A DNA stretch of 64,000 bases from positions 62,001 through 126,000 of the forward strand of contig CAMWJF010000002.1 of assembly GCA_947174505.1 (NCBI GenBank). The letters are read 5' to 3'. Shown in pieces: positions 43,653-51,950 of this stretch. Under the pieces are notes generated by a model. It searched no databases. It saw nothing but the letters and a program-made list of their open reading frames with translations, and had not been told where the DNA came from. The number at the start of each line of letters is the position of its first letter. Within the stretch, counting starts at the first letter, position 1. The position numbers were made by a program, and so were the translations under genes. This DNA comes from an uncultured Lachnospiraceae bacterium (GTDB taxonomy: Bacteria; Bacillota; Clostridia; Lachnospirales; Lachnospiraceae).

Positions 43653-44960
43653 TTAAGGCCGCCCGCCTTCATAATACGCCAGAAAAGCTGCCCCCGTATA
43701 CTCCATATCCGCCACAGCCCCAAATTCCCGGATGGAGTGCATCGCCAGTATGGGCGCGCCTATATCCACGGTCGGAATCGTGGTCAGCCCGGAAAGCGCT
43801 GGGCCAATGGTGGAACCGCCCACGACATCATTCCTGTTTACAAACTTCTGGTAAGGAACACCTGCGCTCTCGCAGGCATCCGCAAAATAAGCGGCGCTCC
43901 ATGCAGTCGTGGCGTACCGCTGGGATGCGGAATACTTAATCACAGGGCCGCCCCCTAACACGGGGCGGTTTTCCGTATCATGCTTGTCACTGTAATTGGG
44001 ATGCACCGCGTGCGCCAGATCGGCCGAAATCGAAGTCGAATTTGCAACCGCCTGAAAATACCCCTCATCCGACAGGCCAAGATTCTTGCAGATGCGGTTC
44101 AGGATATGCAAAAGAAGCCCGGAATTTGCCCCCTGTGCCGTGGTGCTTCCCACCTCCTCATTATCGAAGGCCGCAAGCACCTGACAGCACTCTCCCGTCT
44201 CCGCCTCCATTAGCGCAATCAGCCCTGCATAAACCATGGAGAGATCGTCAATCCGGGGCGCCGAGATAAACTCCTGCTTTTTCCCCGTAAAAATTCCCTT
44301 CTGGTACTCATACAAAAACAGCTCGTAATCTACAAGCTCCCCTTTATCGATACCTGTTTCCTCCTGAAGCAGGGCGGGCAGATAATCCTCTTTTTCCAGT
44401 CCTTCCTCCTTCATGGACAAAAGCGGCAGAATTTCAGTCTGTCTGTTACAGGAGCTTTTTTCATTCATATCCCTGTGGAAATGAATACAGAGATTCGGGA
44501 TCATAAAAACAGGCTTGTCAATCTGAATCAGCTTTTCCCGCAATGCGCCGTTTTCTTTTACGATCACACGCCCGGCCACGGCGAGCGGTCTGTCGAACCA
44601 TGTTTGCAGAATAGCGCCGCCATAGACTTCCACATTCACCTTTACATACCCATCCGGGGTCACGGTGCACGGCCCGGGCTTGATTTTGAGCGCCGGGGAA
44701 TCCGTATGCGCGCCGATGATGCGAAACCCTTCTTTCCCCAGATCCCCTTCACCCACTGTAAAGGCAATCACCGCCGAACTGTTTTTTACGACAAAATATC
44801 TGCCGTTTTTTTGAAGAGACCAGCTCTCCGTTTCATTTAATTCCTGAAAACCGTTCTCCCGCAGCAATGCCGCCGCGTTTTCCACAGCATGGTAAGCCGT
44901 AGGGCTGTCGTTTAAATATTGTAATAAACCTTCTGCAAATTTCTGATGATTCCCGTTCAT
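43653..44960 (-). CDS. M18-family aspartyl aminopeptidase
   Basis: Protein of 435 aa. Zinc-site motifs of M18 are present: GAHTDSPALKIKP (His and Asp), FDNEEVGS (catalytic and metal Glu), and the C-terminal HAVHPNYSDKHDTENRPVLGGG / YATTAWSA segment. It is a cytosolic tetrahedral aminopeptidase that removes acidic or neutral N-terminal residues. AAAGGATT precedes the ATG. A single leftward gene. Confidence 0.94.
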   Translation of the reverse strand: MNGNHQKFAEGLLQYLNDSPTAYHAVENAAALLRENGFQELNETESWSLQKNGRYFVVKNSSAVIAFTVGEGDLGKEGFRIIGAHTDSPALKIKPGPCTVTPDGYVKVNVEVYGGAILQTWFDRPLAVAGRVIVKENGALREKLIQIDKPVFMIPNLCIHFHRDMNEKSSCNRQTEILPLLSMKEEGLEKEDYLPALLQEETGIDKGELVDYELFLYEYQKGIFTGKKQEFISAPRIDDLSMVYAGLIALMEAETGECCQVLAAFDNEEVGSTTAQGANSGLLLHILNRICKNLGLSDEGYFQAVANSTSISADLAHAVHPNYSDKHDTENRPVLGGGPVIKYSASQRYATTAWSAAYFADACESAGVPYQKFVNRNDVVGGSTIGPALSGLTTIPTVDIGAPILAMHSIREFGAVADMEYTGAAFLAYYEGGRP

Positions 44961-45155
44961 AGTAATCCTTTCCGTGCCGTTTTTCTCACATCATACCCAT
45001 TTCTGCACTACCGGCACACTGTCGGCCAGTACCTCGTTCTCTACTTCTGCACCCATGCAAAATAATTTTCCTTTATAATAGTATATCCACCCGCACGGGC
45101 AAAAGCAATCCTTACAAATCGTATTTTTAGTCGGAATACCGCTTGCGCAATCGTG

Positions 45156-46382
45156 TTATTTTACGAAAAATTCCTTCACCCCATATTTTTCCCTGTATTG
45201 GTGGAGCGTTATTCCGGTAGCCTTTTTAAACTTTTCCCCCAGATGGCTCTGCGAGCAGAAGCCCAGATAATTTGCTATCTCTATATAGGAATAGCGGGAG
45301 TAAATAAGCATGTTTTTCACCAGCTTTATTTTCTCCCGGAGAATATACTGCCCGATTGTGATTCCCTCCTCTCTCTTAAAAAGCCCGGAAAGATAATTGG
45401 GATTCATATACAGGGCTTTTGCAATCTCCGCCGTGGTAATTCTCCCGTGCAGATGCGCAAAAATATAGTCCTTGCATTGGCTGATACGCGAATCCGCCGC
45501 CGAAACCCTTTCGACTCCGGCTTTCCTTTCCTTTTCCTCCTTCACCAGAAGCGCATACTGGTATTCCGCCTGTCTGGCAAGCTGATAGGCCATTTCAGGG
45601 CTGTGCGCTTTCTCCAGTTTTCGGATATAGCTGTCGCTTAAAGAATAGGCCATTTCAGGCATAAGCCCGCCCTCTATGGCCGCTCTGGAAGCAAGCGTGA
45701 CAAGGACGATGCCCAGATTCTGGTTATTGCGCAGCGGATCATCCGCCAGAACACCCAGCTCACCGATATAATCCTCCGCCCAGCTCCTCTTGAGCCGTTC
45801 CGGGTCGCCGGTGCGGATGCTGTCCACCTCCCGGACCTCCTGATCGTATGGATTGTGCCTGGAAATCCGCTCCTGGTTCTGGAAAACGATATCCGTAAAT
45901 TCCCTGTTCACCTCCGCGGTTACCGAACCGTCCAGATAATTATAGTCAGCCGCTTCATGAAACGGACAGATTTCCTCGTGGAACAGATTATGCAGCAGAA
46001 GCAGTTCCGTTATCATATCGGAAACCTTACAGCGGTATAAAGCAGGGAGAAGGGAATCCGTTACCGGCAGGGGCGGCAGCTTATGGCGGCTGGCGCTGTC
46101 TGACGCCAGAATGACCGGTCCCACAACAAACACAGCCTCCCCGCAATGGACAATCCCGTAGGATACAAATGCCTCCCCGGTCGCAATGACCGGCGGACAT
46201 CCCTGCACCGCCAAATCCACCAAATTCTTTGCATAAAAATCCTCTGCATCCCCCATCAGCGAATTTTCAGTCAGATCAACGCGTTCACAGACCTTTGTCC
46301 AGCCCTCCCCCTGCCCGGAAAACCGCCTGACAATCGTGTGGAGACAGCGTGAGACATACTGCATGAGATATACAATATTCAC
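45156..46382 (-). CDS. AraC-family regulator of the adjacent glycan cluster
   Basis: Protein of 408 aa. The C-terminal AraC HTH domain (about residues 310-405; TTAEIAKALYMNPNYLSGLFKREEG and YIEIANYLGFCSQSHLGEKFKKATG) follows a long N-terminal effector region with GIVHCGEAVFVVGPVIL. Such regulators are common next to Lachnospiraceae glycosidase genes. GTG at 46382 with AGGGGG upstream is chosen over the longer ATG frame. It is transcribed divergently from the GH5 gene and probably controls GH5, symporter and GH43. Confidence 0.82.
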   Translation of the reverse strand: MNIVYLMQYVSRCLHTIVRRFSGQGEGWTKVCERVDLTENSLMGDAEDFYAKNLVDLAVQGCPPVIATGEAFVSYGIVHCGEAVFVVGPVILASDSASRHKLPPLPVTDSLLPALYRCKVSDMITELLLLHNLFHEEICPFHEAADYNYLDGSVTAEVNREFTDIVFQNQERISRHNPYDQEVREVDSIRTGDPERLKRSWAEDYIGELGVLADDPLRNNQNLGIVLVTLASRAAIEGGLMPEMAYSLSDSYIRKLEKAHSPEMAYQLARQAEYQYALLVKEEKERKAGVERVSAADSRISQCKDYIFAHLHGRITTAEIAKALYMNPNYLSGLFKREEGITIGQYILREKIKLVKNMLIYSRYSYIEIANYLGFCSQSHLGEKFKKATGITLHQYREKYGVKEFFVK

Positions 46383-46531
46383 AGACTTTCCCCCTGTTCT
46401 TTTACTACCAGTATAACATATAAAAGTGAAAATTATGATATACAAATGTATTTTATGATATAGATTGGAATATACTTCTCATAAACTAATAGTAAAGAAG
46501 AACGATTTTAAAACAAAAGGAGGATGGAAAC

Positions 46532-47698
46532 ATGTATGTAAAGGGAGTCAATCTTGGCAACTGGCTTGTTCTTGAAAAGTGGATGAGTCCGGCGCTGTTT
46601 GAAGGAACAGACGCGGAGGACGAATACTATCTGCCGAAGAGCCTTTCGCCGGAGGTTTATGAAGCCCGCATTAAAGTGCACCGCAGTGAGTACATTTCTG
46701 AACGCGATTTTGCGACAATCAAACGGATCGGCCTGAATACCGTGCGGATTCCGGTGCCTTACTTCATTTTCGGGGACCGCCCGCCGTTTATCGGATGCAT
46801 TCAGGAGCTGGACAAAGCCTTCTCCTGGGCGGAAAAGTATGATATTCAGATCCTGATTGATCTGCACACGGCGCCTCTCAGCCAGAACGGCTTTGACAAC
46901 GGCGGTATCTGCGGCGTCTGCAAGTGGAGCCAGACCCCCGAAGAAGTGGACTTTGTGCTGGATGTGCTGGAAAAGCTGGCCAAACGCTACGGACAGCGAA
47001 AAGGGCTTATGGGAATTACTCCCATCAACGAGCCGATCACAAAAGAGATGTGGGAAACCATGGATGTTCCCGGCAGATATCCTCCCGTGGACAAGGAGCT
47101 GGCAGAAGGCAGCGCACCCAATACCATGGAATTTCTGCACGACTTTTACAACAGGGCCTATGACCGCATCCGTCCCAACATAAAAGATGACTCCTATGTC
47201 GTTTTTCATGATGCGTTTCAGATGAAGGTCTGGAAGGAATTTATCACACAGCCCCGCTTTGACCATGTAATGCTGGACACCCATCAGTATCTGATGGTGG
47301 CGGAAGCAATGGGATGCGAGCAGTCTCTAAACGGCTATATCAAATATATTCAGGAAAATTATGCGAAGGACATGGAAGAGGTGCAGTCCTATGTACCTGT
47401 GATCTGCGGTGAATGGTGCCTGTTTAATTCTTATGTGGTAGGCGTGGACACCAAGGGCGGACAGTCCGTGTTAAACGGCATGGATTATACGGACGCACCC
47501 GACGGTCTGACAGAAGACGCCAAAAAACACCTGTATGCGCAGCTCGCCAACGCGCAGCTTGCGGCATGGCAGAAGGGCAGCGGCTATTTTTACTGGAATT
47601 ACAAGCTGCTGCTCGACACCGTGAATGAACCGCATTGGAAGGGATGGGACTGCTGGGACCTCGGAAAAAGCGTAGATCTCGGATGGTTCCCCGCGTGA
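46532..47698 (+). CDS. GH5-family glycoside hydrolase, exo-beta-1,3-glucanase-like
   Basis: Protein of 388 aa beginning VKGVNLGNWLVLEKWM, the signature of the yeast EXG-like GH5 subgroup. Catalytic residues are visible: acid/base Glu-167 in TPINEP and nucleophile Glu-294 in ICGEWCLF; also RIPVPYF and DLHTAP. There is no signal peptide, so it acts in the cytoplasm on oligosaccharides imported by the symporter encoded next. AAAGGAGG precedes the ATG. The stop codon lies inside a palindromic repeat. Beta-glucan specificity is inferred. Confidence 0.88.
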   Translation: MYVKGVNLGNWLVLEKWMSPALFEGTDAEDEYYLPKSLSPEVYEARIKVHRSEYISERDFATIKRIGLNTVRIPVPYFIFGDRPPFIGCIQELDKAFSWAEKYDIQILIDLHTAPLSQNGFDNGGICGVCKWSQTPEEVDFVLDVLEKLAKRYGQRKGLMGITPINEPITKEMWETMDVPGRYPPVDKELAEGSAPNTMEFLHDFYNRAYDRIRPNIKDDSYVVFHDAFQMKVWKEFITQPRFDHVMLDTHQYLMVAEAMGCEQSLNGYIKYIQENYAKDMEEVQSYVPVICGEWCLFNSYVVGVDTKGGQSVLNGMDYTDAPDGLTEDAKKHLYAQLANAQLAAWQKGSGYFYWNYKLLLDTVNEPHWKGWDCWDLGKSVDLGWFPA

Positions 47699-47804
47699 GA
47701 AATACTTCTACAACTCAGCGGCAAAGGCTGCTTCGTTAAGAAGTACTAAGTCTGCTACGCAGACTTTTCTCACGCTGGAGAATGCCTTAAAACCAGCATT
47801 CTCC
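47692..47804 (+). repeat. palindromic ~113-bp element, copy 2 (after GH5)
   Basis: GCGTGAGAAA (47693-47702) pairs with TTTCTCACGC (47766-47775), with ATACTTCT / AGAAGTAC inside, followed by GGAGAATGC (47777-47785) / GCATTCTCC (47796-47804). It aligns with the minus strand of 28734-28828, including GGCTGCTTCG, and carries about 18 extra bases. It provides the GH5 stop codon. Confidence 0.75.
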
Positions 47805-47855
47805 GTATTGTTCCATATTGATTATATAAGAATAAAAATGAAAGGAATGATTATT

Positions 47856-49289
47856 ATGAATATAAACAATGGAAAAGCGGAAAACCCTGACGCAAAGCTT
47901 TCCTTTTTTGAGCGCGTGGCATATGGTATCGGCGATTATTCCGGCAATCTGGTTTACTCCTCCATATCGGCGTTTTTGCTTGTATACTATGTGAGTGTAC
48001 TCGGTGTGGATCCGGGCGTAGCCGCCTCCATCATGGCTGTCTCCAAAATATTTGACGGCGTCTCCGACCTGATTATGGGACGAATCGTAGACAGAACCAG
48101 GAGCAAATGGGGCAAAGCCCGTCCCTGGATTTTACGGATGTGCTTCCCGCTGGCCATCTGCACAGTACTTATGTTCTCCGTGCCTGCTTCCCTGGCCGGC
48201 TCCGCGCAGGTCGCGTATATGTTTTTGACCTACAACCTGGTTTCCACCGTGTTTTATACCGGCCTGAATGTGCCTTACGCATCCCTGCAGGGACTGATGA
48301 CCACCAACCAGTATGAGAGAGGGCTGCTGGGAAATTTCCGTATGCTGCTTGCCACCTTCGGAACAATGACGGTTAATACGGTTGTACTGAAAATGTGCGC
48401 CTTCTTTGGCGGCGGCGAGCAATACAGCCAGAAGGGCTGGACTCTGGCTTTTGTGTGTCTGATGATCGTCTTTGTCATTTTGAATCTGATTACTTTCTTC
48501 TTCTGTAAAGAGCGTGTCACCGACGCCGGGGAGGCAGGAGATGCAAAACAGGAAAAGGGGCCTTCCGTTATCGAATGCTTAAAGAGTCTTGTTGTAAATA
48601 AATACTGGCTTCTGATGGTGGTATTCCTCTTCTCCTTATACTTTATGATGTCGACCTTCTTTGGCAGCGCCTACTATTTTGCGCAGTATGTGCTGGGAGA
48701 CGAGAGTGTCTATGCCATCACGGCAAACTCCCTGTCCATGGCACAGATTGTAATGATGTTCATCACCCCCTTTATCATGGCAAAGATCAGCAAACGCTGG
48801 ACGGGCCTGATCGGTATGGCCGCATCGGTCATTGCCTTCCTCTTGACAGCTCTGGCCGGACAGAACGTTACTCTGGTCGTGGCATGTAACATCCTAAAGG
48901 GAGCAGCCTTCGGCTGTGGCGCCGCAACCATGTTCGGTCTTTTACAGGATTCCATCACCTACGGACAGTGGCTTACCGGCGTGCAGGCAGTAGGTATGGG
49001 AAATGCGGCGTCCTCCTTCTGTATGAAAGTCGGCTCCGGTCTGGGAACCGCAGCGCTCGGCTGGATCTTAGAGGCCGGCAGCTTTTCCGCCGATCCCACC
49101 AGCGCATCCGCCATTACCGCCATCAATATGGCCTATATCTGGGTTCCCGTAATCACTGGCGTAATCGGCATTGTGTGCCTGCTGGCATTCGATCTGGATA
49201 AGCATTATCAAAAGGCTGTGGATGATCTGGCCGCAGGAAAATGGAAGGGCAGCCAGACGGACTCTTTTAATGAATATTATAACAAATAA
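47856..49289 (+). CDS. GPH-family sugar:cation symporter
   Basis: Protein of 477 aa with twelve predicted membrane helices and the glycoside-pentoside-hexuronide symporter signatures: FFERVAYGIGDYSGN at the N-terminus, FDGVSDLIMGRIVDRTRSKWGKARPW after helix 2, and LQDSITYGQWLTGVQ in the second half. It imports glycosides or oligosaccharides with Na+ or H+. ATG at 47856 after AAAGGAATG is preferred to the upstream ATGs. It sits between the two glycosidase genes and supplies their substrates. Confidence 0.92.
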   Translation: MNINNGKAENPDAKLSFFERVAYGIGDYSGNLVYSSISAFLLVYYVSVLGVDPGVAASIMAVSKIFDGVSDLIMGRIVDRTRSKWGKARPWILRMCFPLAICTVLMFSVPASLAGSAQVAYMFLTYNLVSTVFYTGLNVPYASLQGLMTTNQYERGLLGNFRMLLATFGTMTVNTVVLKMCAFFGGGEQYSQKGWTLAFVCLMIVFVILNLITFFFCKERVTDAGEAGDAKQEKGPSVIECLKSLVVNKYWLLMVVFLFSLYFMMSTFFGSAYYFAQYVLGDESVYAITANSLSMAQIVMMFITPFIMAKISKRWTGLIGMAASVIAFLLTALAGQNVTLVVACNILKGAAFGCGAATMFGLLQDSITYGQWLTGVQAVGMGNAASSFCMKVGSGLGTAALGWILEAGSFSADPTSASAITAINMAYIWVPVITGVIGIVCLLAFDLDKHYQKAVDDLAAGKWKGSQTDSFNEYYNK

Positions 49290-49312
49290 CACAACTATAA
49301 CAGGAGGAGACC

Positions 49313-50941
49313 ATGATTACCAATCCGATTTTACCGGGATTTCACCCGGACCCATGTATCTGCAGAAAAGGCGATGACTATTATTTGGCAGTGTCCTCCT
49401 TTGAGTGGCTGCCGGGCATCCCTGTCTATCACTCGAGAGACTTGAAAAACTGGGAGCTTTACAGCCATGTTATCACAAAAAACTCCGGGGTGGATCTGAC
49501 CAGACTCCCTTCCGCAAAGGGAATCTGGGCTCCCTGCCTGACCTATTGCGAGGCGGAGGATCTCTTCTATGTGGTATATGGCGTTATGAATTCCATGAAT
49601 GCCCGCTACTTTGATGTGGATAATTTTGTGATTACGGCAAAGGATATGAAAGGCCCTTGGAGTAAGCCGGTCTATCTTCATTCCTCCGGCTTTGACGCCT
49701 CCCTGTTCCACGATCAGGACGGCAGAAAATGGCTGGTTTCCCTGGAATGGGAAACCAGGGAAGGATATGAAAAGCCGGGGGCAATCTGCATGGTGGAATA
49801 CGATCCGAAAGAGCAGAAAATCCTTGGCTATCCCAAACGGATCTGGCATGGCGGCACCGACCGGGGCTGTATCGAAGCGCCGCACTTGACCAGACACGGC
49901 GATTACTATTACATTATGTGTGCAGAAGGCGGAACAGGCTACAATCATTGTGTGACCATGGGACGCTCCAAAAACATATGGGGCCCTTATGAGAAAGATC
50001 CCACGAACCCGATCCTGACCTCCACGCCCAGCGTATCAAACGAGCGGCATAACCCGGATCACTTAAAGCCCAAATATTACAACCCGGAATCTCTTTTGCA
50101 AAAGTCCGGCCATGGAAGCTACGTGGAGACACCGGCAGGCGAAGTCTACATGGTGCATCTGACAGCCCGCCCCTTTGTCCCGGAGCTGCGATGCACGCTG
50201 GGACGGGAAACCGCAATCCAGAAAATGGAATGGACCAAGGATCATTGGCTCCGTCTGGAGGGCGGCGGTAATCTGGCAAAATTGGAAGTTCCTGAAAGCT
50301 CCCTGCCCGAATACCCCATGCCGCAGATACCGGATTTTGACGACTTCGACAGCGACACCTTAAATATCTGGTACTATGCCCCGCGGATTATGCCGGAAAG
50401 CTTTGCCGACGTAACTGCCAGACCGGGATATGTGCGCCTGCGGGGGCAGGAGTCCCGCACTTCCTTAAACAAAGTAAGCATTCTGGCCAGAAAGCTTCGC
50501 TCCCTGCACGGACGGATTACCACCAAAATGGAATTTTTGCCCGAAATCCACCAGCACAGCGCGGGCCTGATTCTTTACTATGACAATATGAATTATATCA
50601 ATCTGCGGAAATACTACAGCGAAACGCTGGGACAGAGCGCACTTTCCATTATCCATCTGGAAAACGGACAAAAAACCGAATTTTTAAATTCCCGGATTCC
50701 TGTGGAGGATGTGCCGGTTTATCTGCGGCTCTATATAGAAGAGCGTGAATCCTGGTTTGAATGGAGCTATGACGGAAAAACCTATCAGAAAATAGGCAAG
50801 AAATTCGACACCAGCAAGTTTTCTGACGAGTACTGTGAGTACGGGGAATTTACGGGGACTATGGTAGGAATCACCTGTGCCGACAGAGTGAAGCATGAAC
50901 ATTATGCGGACTTTGATTTTCTGGAATATATCTCCGAATAA
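49313..50941 (+). CDS. GH43-family beta-xylosidase-like glycosidase
   Basis: Protein of 542 aa. A five-bladed GH43 propeller (residues 1-~320) has catalytic base Asp-13 (GFHPDPC), pKa-modulating Asp-128 (GFDASLF) and acid Glu-188 (CIEAPH). The C-terminal beta-sandwich (about 335-540) is the GH43 DUF1349-type domain of the xylosidase/arabinofuranosidase subgroup. No signal peptide, so cytoplasmic. AGGAGG precedes the ATG, 24 bases after the symporter stop. It releases pentoses from imported oligosaccharides. Confidence 0.92.
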   Translation: MITNPILPGFHPDPCICRKGDDYYLAVSSFEWLPGIPVYHSRDLKNWELYSHVITKNSGVDLTRLPSAKGIWAPCLTYCEAEDLFYVVYGVMNSMNARYFDVDNFVITAKDMKGPWSKPVYLHSSGFDASLFHDQDGRKWLVSLEWETREGYEKPGAICMVEYDPKEQKILGYPKRIWHGGTDRGCIEAPHLTRHGDYYYIMCAEGGTGYNHCVTMGRSKNIWGPYEKDPTNPILTSTPSVSNERHNPDHLKPKYYNPESLLQKSGHGSYVETPAGEVYMVHLTARPFVPELRCTLGRETAIQKMEWTKDHWLRLEGGGNLAKLEVPESSLPEYPMPQIPDFDDFDSDTLNIWYYAPRIMPESFADVTARPGYVRLRGQESRTSLNKVSILARKLRSLHGRITTKMEFLPEIHQHSAGLILYYDNMNYINLRKYYSETLGQSALSIIHLENGQKTEFLNSRIPVEDVPVYLRLYIEERESWFEWSYDGKTYQKIGKKFDTSKFSDEYCEYGEFTGTMVGITCADRVKHEHYADFDFLEYISE

Positions 50942-50955
50942 ACCGAATACGAAAA

Positions 50956-50988
50956 AGGGGCTGCCGGTTCATACCGATTTCAGCCCCT
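50956..50988. terminator. bidirectional terminator after GH43
   Basis: Stem AGGGGCTG / CAGCCCCT with a 17-base loop. On the minus strand it is followed by TTTTT, so it fits best as the terminator of the leftward XRE regulator gene, and may also stop the GH43 transcript. Confidence 0.65.
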
Positions 50989-51035
50989 GAATTGCCATGA
51001 AGAAGTGCAGCTTTTCTGCATCAGCTCTTTTCTTA

Positions 51036-51395
51036 TTATAAATGATCTACATATGCCCTTAACATATAGTAAAAAAGTGTCTGGTCTTTTTTGGGGAGCT
51101 GTTCGTATAAAGCCAACAGGTCTTCCGACAGCCTGTCTCTGCAGTTTATGTGTGCATTGTCCAAAATATCTCCTGCAGAACAATCCAGAAAATCGCATAA
51201 ATCAATCAGCGTGTCAAGGCTCATTTTTGCGATGCCACGCTCTACCTGGCTGATGAAACCGACCGACAGTTCCAGGCTTTCTGCCATCTGTTCCTGCGTC
51301 AGATTTTTCTGCTTTCTGTAATACTTTATGTTTTTTCCAAGAATTTTATAGTTTATTCCCACGTGCTGTTCTCTCCCATGTATGGCATCATTCAC
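51036..51395 (-). CDS. XRE-family helix-turn-helix regulator
   Basis: Protein of 119 aa. HTH_3 domain at about residues 18-75 (LGKNIKYYRKQKNLTQEQMAESLELSVGFISQVERG) and a C-terminal helical extension (SEDLLALYEQLPKKDQTLFYYMLRAYVDHL). It resembles small repressors of polysaccharide or mobile loci; here it borders an eroded polysaccharide gene cluster. A GTG 11 codons downstream of the ATG is an alternative start. Confidence 0.85.
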   Translation of the reverse strand: MNDAIHGREQHVGINYKILGKNIKYYRKQKNLTQEQMAESLELSVGFISQVERGIAKMSLDTLIDLCDFLDCSAGDILDNAHINCRDRLSEDLLALYEQLPKKDQTLFYYMLRAYVDHL

Positions 51396-51425
51396 ATGTG
51401 GTATATTAGTGTAGGCACATTTCTC

Positions 51426-51772
51426 CGCAGCTTTTCAATGTGTTGAAAGGGGATATGGCGTTGGTGGGGCCGAGGCCGGAGCGTGTAGAGAATGTGGAGC
51501 TCTACACGAAGGAGCTGCCCCAGTTTGCCTACCGTATGCAGGTAAAAAGCGGCCTTACCGGCTATGCCCAGCTTTACGGGAAGTATAACACCAGCGCATA
51601 TGATAAGCTGCGCCTGGATCTGATTTACATAGAAAACAGAAACCTGTTTCTTGACCTGAAACTGATTATACTAACCTTAAAAATATTGTTTATTCCGGGA
51701 AGCACACAAGGATTTAGTGAGGAGGCGGTAAGGCCGATGAAGGTGGAACCAGGGAAACGACGGGTGTCCTGA
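51426..51772 (+). pseudogene. 3' fragment of a bacterial sugar transferase gene
   Basis: The frame encodes only the C-terminal ~115 residues of an undecaprenyl-phosphate sugar phosphotransferase (PF02397): PQLFNVLKGDMALVGPRPER, VKSGLTGYAQLYGKYNTS and the terminal LDLKLIILTLKIL. The membrane part and the first half of the catalytic domain are missing, and an in-frame stop lies just upstream. It is a remnant of a capsule or exopolysaccharide initiating enzyme. Confidence 0.85.
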
Positions 51773-51950
51773 GCATTATCAAAGCTGTTGCGGCATTGAA
51801 ACTTCATTTAAAAGGTACCTTGACAACTTCATACTTTACATCGGATGTTACCGCCGCCTTTCTTTACAGACTAAAAGTGTAATGATAGAATATACTGAGA
51901 TGTAAAAAGGTTCGGATATTGCGTGATACAGACACAGGCAGGGAGGACTT

